Assembly: GCA_937901345.1 (NCBI GenBank)
Contig: CALCHM010000026.1
Location: forward strand, 1-15,212
Source: an uncultured Prevotella sp.
Lineage (GTDB): Bacteria; Bacteroidota; Bacteroidia; Bacteroidales; Bacteroidaceae
Length of the DNA stretch: 15,212 nt
Reading direction: 5' to 3'
This document shows positions 5,531 to 11,822 of the stretch, piece by piece. Position numbers and translations under genes: made by a program. The notes beneath the pieces are model-generated. The model ran no database searches. It saw only the letters and a program-made list of their open reading frames with translations, and had not been told where the DNA came from. How positions within the stretch are numbered: the stretch's first letter is position 1; every line of letters begins with the position of its first letter.

Positions 5531-7552
5531 TTATTCAGCCAAGAACTTCTTAATCTCTTCGCGCATGTTTGCAGGAGTGAAACCTAACTTTTCGTCAAGC
5601 ACCTTGAAAGGAGCAGAGAAACCGAAACTTTCAAGACCATAAACCTTGCCATTCGCACCAACAAGACCTTCAAATGTTACGGGGAGACCAGCCGTGAGGG
5701 CGAAAATCTTCTTGTCCTTGGGGAGTATCTTTTCTTGATATTCCTTGCTTTGACGACGGAAAAGACCTTCACTGGGGCAACTAACAACGCGAGCTGTGAT
5801 GCCATCTTCCTTCAAAAGGTATGATGCTTCAGCCAAAGTAGATACTTCAGAACCGCTACCTACGAGGATTACGTCGGGATTTTCAGCTTCAACTACATTG
5901 TAAGCACCGAAGCGTACCTGTGAGTAATCTGTAGTTTCGGGGAGGTCGTTGACATTCTGACGGCTGAAAATGAGAGCAGTAGGAGTGCTCATATTTTCCA
6001 TAGCAATGCGCCAACATTCAGTTGTTGCGTGACCATCGCAAGGACGGAATACGCGCACTGAATCCAAACCGCTATGGTTGCGGAGTTTTTCCATGAGGCG
6101 GATTTGTGCTTCCTGTTCAACGGGCTCGTGAGTGGGACCGTCTTCACCTACGCGGAATGCGTCGTGACTCCATACGAACTTCACGGGAAGTTCCATGAGC
6201 GCAGCCATACGGATGGCGGGTTTCATGTAGTCAGAGAATACGAAGAATGTACCCATTGCCGTGATGATACCTCCGTGGAGTGTCATACCGATACATACGC
6301 AAGCCATAGTCAATTCAGACACACCTGCTTGGAAGAAACCACCTGCAAAGTTGTCGCGTGTGATAACCGTGGTGTGCTTCAAGAAACCGTCTGTCTTATC
6401 TGAATTGCAGAGGTCGGCGCTTGACACAATCATATTCTTTACATGCTTTGAGAGCATGCTCAAGCAAGTTGCTGAAGCGTTACGTGTGGGCGCATTCTTT
6501 GCTTGTTCGATTTCACCCCAGGGGAGTTCGGGGAGTTTGCCAGCAAACCAATCCTTGACTTCGGCTGCTTTTTCGGCATTAGCAGATGCCCATGCCTGTT
6601 CTTCTGTACGACGAGCGGCAACAATTTGCTTCAACTCTTCCTTGCGTGCGGCATAGAGCGCGGCTGATTCTTCCCAAATGTGGAAGGGATCAGCGGGATC
6701 AGCGCCGAGGTTCTTCACCGTATTAACGTATGCGTCGCCACCGAGAGGAGCTCCATGGGTCGCGCAATTGCATTCGTATGAACTATTGTCTGCCTTTCGT
6801 GCACCCTTACCCATTACGCAATGACCGATGATGAGCGTGGGGCGTTTTTCTTCTTCGTTTGCGGCCTTGAGTGCGGCACGAATTTGATCGGCATCATTAC
6901 CGTCAATTTCAAGCACATTCCAACCCCAAGCTTTATACTTTGCACCTGTATCTTCAGAGATGACATCTGCCGTAGGTGTAGAAAGCTGGATGTCGTTGGC
7001 ATCGAAGAACATGATGAGGTTGTCCAAACCTAAGTGTCCAGCAATGCGACCTGCACCCTGGCTTACTTCTTCTTGCACACCACCATCTGAGATGTATGCG
7101 TAAATCTTTTCTTTCTTAAATCCAGGGTTGCCTGTGCGTGCATAAAGCGCCTTTGCCGCAATTGCCGCACCTACGGCATATGTATGACCTTGACCCAAGG
7201 GACCGCTGGTGTTTTCAATGCCTCTACTGAAATTCTTTTCAGGGTGTCCAGGAGTGGGAGAACCCCATTGACGGAAACTTTTCAACTCATCGATTGTAAA
7301 GTTACCAATCATTGCCAATTGTGCATAGAGCATAGGAGACATGTGACCGGGGTCGAGGAAGAAGCGGTCGCGACATTCCCAAGTGGGGCACTCGGGGTCG
7401 AATGTGAGAAACTCAGAGTAAAGAACATTGATGAAATCGGCTCCACCCATAGCACCACCGGGGTGACCTGATTTTGCCTTTTCTACCATTGACACCGCCA
7501 ACACTCTGATATTGTCGGCTACGCGGTTCATGAGTTCTTTTGAATGTTCCAT
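5531..7552 (-). CDS. tkt: Transketolase
   Basis: This is a 673-residue thiamine diphosphate enzyme moving two-carbon units between sugar phosphates, linking glycolysis and the pentose phosphate pathway. The N-terminal cofactor domain has KSGHPGGAMGGADF (H30), PLGQGHTYAVGAA (118-130) and the metal/ThDP region SDGGVQEE...FDANDIQ (155-189). The first Gly of the usual GDG is Ser, as I recall for Bacteroidetes enzymes. The pyrimidine domain has the catalytic Glu in VSELTMA (E413) and the transketolase motif SHDAFRVGEDGPTHEPVEQ (462-480, H463 and H475). The C-terminal domain has VGSGSEVST. The length is normal. It has a good promoter upstream and rpiB downstream, forming a pentose phosphate pair. 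Confidence 0.96.
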   Translation of the reverse strand: MEHSKELMNRVADNIRVLAVSMVEKAKSGHPGGAMGGADFINVLYSEFLTFDPECPTWECRDRFFLDPGHMSPMLYAQLAMIGNFTIDELKSFRQWGSPTPGHPEKNFSRGIENTSGPLGQGHTYAVGAAIAAKALYARTGNPGFKKEKIYAYISDGGVQEEVSQGAGRIAGHLGLDNLIMFFDANDIQLSTPTADVISEDTGAKYKAWGWNVLEIDGNDADQIRAALKAANEEEKRPTLIIGHCVMGKGARKADNSSYECNCATHGAPLGGDAYVNTVKNLGADPADPFHIWEESAALYAARKEELKQIVAARRTEEQAWASANAEKAAEVKDWFAGKLPELPWGEIEQAKNAPTRNASATCLSMLSKHVKNMIVSSADLCNSDKTDGFLKHTTVITRDNFAGGFFQAGVSELTMACVCIGMTLHGGIITAMGTFFVFSDYMKPAIRMAALMELPVKFVWSHDAFRVGEDGPTHEPVEQEAQIRLMEKLRNHSGLDSVRVFRPCDGHATTECWRIAMENMSTPTALIFSRQNVNDLPETTDYSQVRFGAYNVVEAENPDVILVGSGSEVSTLAEASYLLKEDGITARVVSCPSEGLFRRQSKEYQEKILPKDKKIFALTAGLPVTFEGLVGANGKVYGLESFGFSAPFKVLDEKLGFTPANMREEIKKFLAE

Positions 7553-7607
7553 TTTGTAATGTTGGAAATTTGATAAATGCCCAAGGGCTGTTAGTTCATA
7601 TTTTCGG

Positions 7608-7638
7608 CAAAATTATAGTTTTTTTTTAAGATGGCAAA
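7608..7638 (-). promoter_or_regulatory. Promoter of tkt-rpiB (-33 and -7)
   Basis: On the minus strand TTTG (7638-7635), exactly 19 bases, then TAATTTTG (7615-7608) form a complete Bacteroidetes promoter. Transcription would start near 7601, giving a leader of about 50 bases before the tkt ATG at 7552. Confidence 0.8.
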
Positions 7639-7899
7639 GATAAAATCTCTAAGAAGTTAACCTTCGTTAAAAAATATGTCACTTGTGTGGCGCAAAATCT
7701 GAGTTTGAGAAGTGTGGTGCCTAATAATGAACTAAGAATGTAAGAATAATCTAAAAAAATGAAAAACGCTTAGGATAAGAAGGCGGTCTTCTGTTGTATT
7801 ATTTGGTAAAATGTTTTCTTGTAATGAACAGGTGCCTGTTTTTTTTCAACAGAAGTGAATCGTTGCTTTTACTCTTCAAATCCTTCCTTTATCTTGTTT
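7639..7899. other. Gap without genes, with a nested hairpin and a plus-strand T-run
   Basis: No coding frame is seen here. CTTCTGTTG (7788-7796) and CAACAGAAG (7847-7855) form a 9-bp outer stem. Inside it lies AACAGGTGCCTGTT (7827-7840), followed directly by a run of Ts to 7846. On the plus strand the inner hairpin plus T-run looks like an intrinsic terminator, yet no plus-strand gene ends here. On the minus strand the same region follows the stop of the TPR regulator and could end its transcript. The rest (7639-7787) shows no motif I recognise. Confidence 0.45.
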
Positions 7900-9861
7900 T
7901 TACTCTTCATGATGTAGTGAAGTTTCTGAAGAGGGACGTTGCTGACCTAACGTGTCTTCTATGAATTCCTCTAACGATAAGTTGGTGGTTATTCCTATCT
8001 TTTGGCGGAAGCGATGACGAAGCATGAGGACGCTTCTTGGGGCTATTGCCAATAGTTCCGCAATCCGCTTGTTGTCTTGCTTTAATACGATGAGCATGGA
8101 GAGAAGTTCCTCACGGCGCGTAATTGATGGTACTTTTTCACGTAGACGGGGGATAAATAGCGGGTAGAGCAATTCAAAACATTGACGGAATTTGGATTCG
8201 CCACTCGTTTGAAGTATAGAGGGAGAAAACGTTTCTAATTCTTGTCGTTTATCTTTGTCGTCTAATATGCTTTTGATTTCTTGTGCCCTAATTTCCTTCT
8301 CTGCATTCGACTGATTTAGTTGTTCCTCCAATGAAGAAAGTTTTTCGTCAGCTTGTTTCATTTGCATAATGTGCTGTTTTCTTTGTTTCAAGAGTAGCAT
8401 CGTGATGATTGTAATTACGATAATTGCAAATGCGATGCAGGCAAGGAGCAAGAGTATCTGGTTTGTTTGTCTGAGTTGCGTGAGTGTTAGGTCTTGTTGT
8501 TTTTGTGTTGTTTGCATCTCAACGATGCTTTCAACGATTTTTAAGTTTAATCTCTTTTCTTTAAGCGCCGTTCTCTCTTGGAGAAGGAGTCGGGTATATC
8601 GTTCTACTTGTTCGTAATTTTTAGTTTTTAAATAATGGTTTAGGATGGGTTGATAATCAATGCGGATAAAAGTAGATGTATGATCCAGATGTAGCAGCAT
8701 GTACATGCTATCTAGCATCGCTTCTGCTATGCTTGGTTGTTTCTGTTTTAAATATGTCTGTGCCAACTGGTGATATGCCTTGGCTCGGTTAATTGTGGTG
8801 GCTTGTTGGGCAACGATTTGTAACTCTTTAATGCCCAGTAGGAGAGAATCTCCTCCGAGTTCGGTTAGGTGAGTACCACGCAATAAGTTGACATCAACCA
8901 TACCGCTATTGTAGGGTAGGGATTGGCAGATTTGTCTCGCGCGTTCGGCATAAGGCGCAACAGAATCGGTTTTACCGAGTTTGTGCATGACCCATCCCTT
9001 ATTTATATATGTCTGAGCCGAAACCATGGCGTTCTTTACGTTCATGCTGTTTTCAACTTGTAGGGCATTGGAAGCATAAATGTCCGCAAATTCTGGTGTC
9101 TCCCAGTAAAGAAATAAGTCAACCAATGCGTGTAGACTATTGAGTTCTCCCAAATCGTCGTTCCGACGTTGTGCTTCTTGAATGCTTTGTTGAAACAAAT
9201 CTAATGCCTCCTTCAGAAGTCCGTTTCGCTTATAGCGTGTTCCCAGCATTGCTGATACCCATTGCTTCCCTGATGTGTTCTTACACAAATCTGCTTGATG
9301 TAAAGCTTCTTTACACCAATTAATGACTTCTTTCTGATATTTTGGATTACTATAAAATACGGCCGCCGCATAAGCATAATCGCGAAAATAGCGTTCAGGA
9401 GTAGGGTGGGTGAGTGGTAAGGTTAATGCTTTTAGCATTGTCTCTTCGGCCTCCTTCATGTTTTCTGTGCGCGACAAAGCGTAACCTAGCACGGAGTTGT
9501 AATCTCTCAAGCATTGGTCTTGTATGATGGGAGCATTCTTTAATACTTCGCGTAAGGTGATAATGCATGCTTCGGGTTCACCCTTGCTTTGGTACGTATT
9601 CATGAGTTGCATCAGCGCTTCGGAGTAGCATTCTAAATGTCGGTTTGTGAATGCCTCCTTTTCCATGGGTTGTGTTAGATAATCTTTGAACGCCTCAATG
9701 GCTTCATCAAACCTTCCTTCTCTTTGTAAACCTCTTGCTTGTTTAAAGAGATTTTCATTGGCAAAACAGGAAAGGCATGCAACTATTAACAAAAGAGTTA
9801 ATGACAATCTTTTGCTCCAATGTGTTTGGATACTATTTTGTGGTGCCATTTTAAAGTGCAT
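7900..9861 (-). CDS. TPR - transmembrane - LuxR-type HTH regulator
   Basis: This is a 653-residue one-protein sensor-regulator typical of Bacteroidetes. A hydrophobic N-terminal signal (residues 18-34, LSLTLLLIVACLSCFAN) exports the long helical region at 36-430, which holds TPR-like repeats such as NLFKQARGLQREGRFDEAIE and KAYHQLAQTYLKQKQPSIAE. A coiled coil (about 430-465) leads to one transmembrane helix (468-491, QILLLLACIAFAIIVITIIT). A cytoplasmic coiled coil (494-540) follows, then a LuxR/GerE-like HTH (578-638), TRREELLSMLIV..NKRIAELLAIAPRSVLMLRHRFRQK. Topology would place TPRs in the periplasm and DNA binding inside. IVAC at 26-29 could pass as a lipobox, but an ordinary signal is as likely. 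A second start (M5, at 9849) is possible. It is divergent from a run of exported-protein genes, possible targets. The ligand is unknown. Confidence 0.85.
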   Translation of the reverse strand: MHFKMAPQNSIQTHWSKRLSLTLLLIVACLSCFANENLFKQARGLQREGRFDEAIEAFKDYLTQPMEKEAFTNRHLECYSEALMQLMNTYQSKGEPEACIITLREVLKNAPIIQDQCLRDYNSVLGYALSRTENMKEAEETMLKALTLPLTHPTPERYFRDYAYAAAVFYSNPKYQKEVINWCKEALHQADLCKNTSGKQWVSAMLGTRYKRNGLLKEALDLFQQSIQEAQRRNDDLGELNSLHALVDLFLYWETPEFADIYASNALQVENSMNVKNAMVSAQTYINKGWVMHKLGKTDSVAPYAERARQICQSLPYNSGMVDVNLLRGTHLTELGGDSLLLGIKELQIVAQQATTINRAKAYHQLAQTYLKQKQPSIAEAMLDSMYMLLHLDHTSTFIRIDYQPILNHYLKTKNYEQVERYTRLLLQERTALKEKRLNLKIVESIVEMQTTQKQQDLTLTQLRQTNQILLLLACIAFAIIVITIITMLLLKQRKQHIMQMKQADEKLSSLEEQLNQSNAEKEIRAQEIKSILDDKDKRQELETFSPSILQTSGESKFRQCFELLYPLFIPRLREKVPSITRREELLSMLIVLKQDNKRIAELLAIAPRSVLMLRHRFRQKIGITTNLSLEEFIEDTLGQQRPSSETSLHHEE

Positions 9862-9939
9862 GTTTTTATTGTTTCTATTTTTATAATTTGAAGTAGCACA
9901 TATGCTTCTTACTCTACGTTATTTGTATATCAACCGATG

Positions 9940-9947
9940 CAAAATTA
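9940..9947 (-). promoter_or_regulatory. -7 promoter box for the TPR-LuxR regulator
   Basis: The minus strand reads TAATTTTG followed by C, matching TAnnTTTG, 78 bases before the ATG at 9861. No -33 TTTG is evident at the expected distance. Confidence 0.6.
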
Positions 9948-10079
9948 TGTAAATTTCGCCTACGAATTCATATAAATATGTTTACAAATGTGTTTACATT
10001 TATGGATTTTCGCACTTAAATCCCGTGATATAGAATAAAATGTAGCATTCGAAAGTTTTAAAGGGTAATATCAAAGAAT

Positions 10080-10148
10080 TAATTTTGTGAAAAATTCTAA
10101 AAAAACTCATGATGGGGTGTTGGTCGGTAGAGTTAGTTGTGTTTTTTT
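10080..10148 (+). ncRNA. Candidate short transcript (promoter box, hairpin, T-run)
   Basis: TAATTTTG (10080-10087) fits the -7 consensus, with TTTT at the -33 position 19 bases before it. Downstream, AACTC (10104-10108) can pair with GAGTT (10130-10134), and seven Ts follow at 10142-10148. Together this could make an RNA of about 55 bases. The stem is weak and no conserved family is recognised, so this is speculative. Confidence 0.2.
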
Positions 10149-10172
10149 CTACTCTTGACTATCAAATCCTAC

Positions 10173-10215
10173 CGTCTCCGAATCTCATCGTCTCCGAATC
10201 ATTCATCTCCGTATC
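10173..10215. repeat. CGTCTCCGAATC tract, three units
   Basis: CGTCTCCGAATC occurs at 10173-10184 and 10189-10200, and as CATCTCCGTATC at 10204-10215, at 15-16 base spacing. It is non-coding, of unknown role, and one of the gap-specific tracts of this window. Confidence 0.6.
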
Positions 10216-10263
10216 ATTTATATATGTATGGATTTAAGATTGCAAAATGAAATGTTTTGAAGG

Positions 10264-10317
10264 TTGAAGTTTTTGGTTTTTGGTTTGAAGTTTTTGGTTT
10301 TTGGTTTGAAGTTTTTT
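10264..10317. repeat. 21-bp tandem repeat, two and a half units
   Basis: A 21-base unit beginning TTGAAGTTTTTGG is repeated without error at 10264-10284 and 10285-10305, with a partial third copy to about 10317. Within the unit the word TTTTTGG is itself doubled. It does not code. Confidence 0.8.
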
Positions 10318-10446
10318 GCAATTACTCGTGTCGCATAATACCGAGCAAAGATACTTGCAACTCACTCTCTATTCTATGAAAACAATGGGGAATTCTCCCC
10401 TTTGCTTATATTAACACTATTATTAACTTTTTTTAATTCATTTATT

Positions 10447-10737
10447 ATGAAGCGTACATTCAAGGCAATTGCGGCTGTTATCGCATGTGTAATGGTATCA
10501 AGCTGTGCAACAATTTCTGCTCCTATTGCGGCAACTTCTAACCCCGTAGGTTCAAAGTGTGGTGTTGCTGAAAGCATGGTTTACTTAGGCATTTGGGATA
10601 CAAACGGTGCTGAAAATGGTATTGAAAAGGCTGCTAAGCAGGCTGGTATCACAAAGATTTCTCACGTTGACTCTTACCAGACAAGCTATTTCTTTGGCGT
10701 TGTAGTTAAGCAGACAACTAAGGTTTACGGTGAATAA
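10447..10737 (+). CDS. Small TRL-like family lipoprotein
   Basis: This is a 96-residue exported lipoprotein. The ATG at 10447 gives MKRTFKAIAAVIACVMVSSC, a textbook type II signal with the lipid-bearing Cys at 20. An ATG at 10402 in frame would add 15 hydrophobic residues and bury the signal, so it is rejected. The mature part (NPVGSKCGVAES, then IEKAAKQAGITKISHVD and the ending TTKVYGE) resembles, from memory, the TRL-like protein family of small bacterial lipoproteins with NPVGSK.GEA and AA..GGITKI motifs. Their function is not known. It is the first gene of the plus-strand exported set and is closed by its own terminator, so it is probably expressed alone. The lipoprotein call is firm; the family call is moderate. 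Confidence 0.82.
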   Translation: MKRTFKAIAAVIACVMVSSCATISAPIAATSNPVGSKCGVAESMVYLGIWDTNGAENGIEKAAKQAGITKISHVDSYQTSYFFGVVVKQTTKVYGE

Positions 10738-10759
10738 TCGTTGACCAACACTAAAAAAG

Positions 10760-10792
10760 AAGAGGGAATATCTCGAATTTCCCTCTTTTTTT
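10760..10792 (+). terminator. Intrinsic terminator of the TRL-like gene
   Basis: AAGAGGGAA (10760-10768) pairs with TTCCCTCTT (10779-10787) around a 10-base loop and runs into a T-tract to 10792, 22 bases past the stop codon. This is a classic Rho-independent terminator. Confidence 0.9.
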
Positions 10793-10826
10793 CTGAATGT
10801 TTGGCTTAATTTAAGTCTTGCAGAAC

Positions 10827-10916
10827 CTCTGAGAACTCTGAGACCTCTGAGAACTCTGAGACTTCTGAGAACTCCGAGACCTCTGAAATCTCTGAGAACT
10901 CCGAGACCTCTGAAAC
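10827..10916. repeat. Ten-unit 9-bp tandem repeat (CTCTGAGAA/C)
   Basis: Ten consecutive units in perfect 9-base phase read CTCTGAGAA, CTCTGAGAC, CTCTGAGAA, CTCTGAGAC, TTCTGAGAA, CTCCGAGAC, CTCTGAAAT, CTCTGAGAA, CTCCGAGAC, CTCTGAAAC. The last base alternates A/C in the better-kept part, suggesting an 18-base higher-order unit. In the plus direction each frame meets TGA stops or is unremarkable, so it is not coding. The same family appears reversed at 15096-15131. Confidence 0.9.
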
Positions 10917-11031
10917 TTTAGATTATGTCCTGCATAAGGAGATGATTCAGAAGCGCGAAATTGCAATTTGAATGAAAAAAGTTAACAAAGAACGTGTTTA
11001 ATTCTTATACCTTTATAGTTGTTTCTAATTT

Positions 11032-11679
11032 ATGAATAAATTCGTGTTGATGTGCTTGGCTTTTTGTGCCGTTTTTGTTGCTCATGCACAAGATGTGCCT
11101 TATTCAAAGTATTTAAACTTCAGTAAGCAGGAGTTTAAGGACAATAGTTTCAAGTATGATGACGATACCAACACTTGGGCCTTGCGCAAGACTGATGGTC
11201 TTAAAACAACGCTCAATGTGCTTTCCATTATTGCCGGCGCCGAGGATGATGTGCGTCCTAGCAAGAAGGATTATGCCATCGTCGTGCAAATGGGTAAAGA
11301 GGATAAGGCGGCATACGTTACGGTGAAGTTCTATAACGATGAAACCTACCACACCCTCCTTACATTCCTTAAGGATAATGGTAAGAACTTGGTAGAAACG
11401 TCGTCGGGTAAGTTGGTGAAGCATCAAGCACTTCATGGCGATTATGCGCTTGAATTGGACATGAAGCAACACGCCGTTACTCGCACTTCTTCACACACCG
11501 CTACTCGCTATATTGATAGAAAGGCAAAAAAGACACTCGACGAGTCGTATAACGAATATCAATTTACGATAACAACAGAAGTTGCTCCTTGGTCGGAATA
11601 CTTAGATAGGAAGGCCGCTAAGAAGGCCAAGCGTGAAGCTAAGGGTAAGAAGAAGCAGAGCGTGAATGAATTGATGTAA
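11032..11679 (+). CDS. Secreted protein of unknown function
   Basis: This 215-residue protein has a clear type I signal peptide (MNKFVLMCLAFCAVFVAHA, cleavage expected before Q20). It therefore goes to the periplasm or beyond and is not lipidated. The mature part starts QDVPYSKYLNFSKQEFKDN. It has a mixed beta-rich middle (YAIVVQMGKEDKAAYVTVKF, about 82-101) and ends in a strongly basic Lys/Ala stretch (YLDRKAAKKAKREAKGKKKQ). I recall Bacteroidales proteins of this layout annotated only as hypothetical; no catalytic motif is visible. It stands alone between two repeat-filled gaps. A weak -7-like TACCTTTA sits at 11008-11015. Function not assigned. Confidence 0.85.
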   Translation: MNKFVLMCLAFCAVFVAHAQDVPYSKYLNFSKQEFKDNSFKYDDDTNTWALRKTDGLKTTLNVLSIIAGAEDDVRPSKKDYAIVVQMGKEDKAAYVTVKFYNDETYHTLLTFLKDNGKNLVETSSGKLVKHQALHGDYALELDMKQHAVTRTSSHTATRYIDRKAKKTLDESYNEYQFTITTEVAPWSEYLDRKAAKKAKREAKGKKKQSVNELM

Positions 11680-11706
11680 TTCGTGGTCACCGAACTTTAT
11701 GTGTAC

Positions 11707-11770
11707 CGATACTCCTCAAAAAGATTATCGATACTCCTCAAAAAAGACTCTTGATACTCCTCAAAGAGAC
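11707..11770. repeat. 22-23 bp tandem repeat, three units (GATACTCCTCAAA)
   Basis: CGATACTCCTCAAAAAGA begins at 11707 and 11729, and TGATACTCCTCAAAGAGA at 11752. The interval is 22 then 23 bases. The tract fills the gap between the secreted protein and the next lipoprotein gene and does not code. Confidence 0.75.
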
Positions 11771-11822
11771 TATCAATAACCCCTAGATATACTATTTGTA
11801 ACTTTCAAAAAAAATACTATTC

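Larger units (their letters stand above)
9948..10446. other. Long gap between divergent genes: two repeat tracts, candidate sRNA promoter
   Basis: About 500 bases with no coding frame I believe. It contains a duplicated GTTTACA word (about 9979-9999), a plus-strand TAATTTTG box (10080-10087) followed by a small stem and T-run, a TCTCCGAATC tract, and a GAAGTTTTTGG tract. Near the end lies the small inverted repeat GGGGA-ATTC-TCCCC (10387-10400), just before the TRL-like gene. A minus-strand TATCTTTG (10353-10346) also fits the -7 consensus but has no partner element or gene close by. Confidence 0.5.

Noticed and set aside
10346..10353. Minus-strand TATCTTTG as a second promoter for the TPR regulator
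   Set aside because: It fits the -7 consensus but has no -33 partner and lies nearly 500 bases from the gene, which has a closer box at 9940-9947.
10374..10577. Minus-strand frame of 67 codons
   Set aside because: It overlaps the lipoprotein signal of the TRL-like gene on the other strand and shows no known motif.
10827..10916. CRISPR array
   Set aside because: The units are 9 bp and directly adjacent, with no unique spacers and no cas genes nearby.
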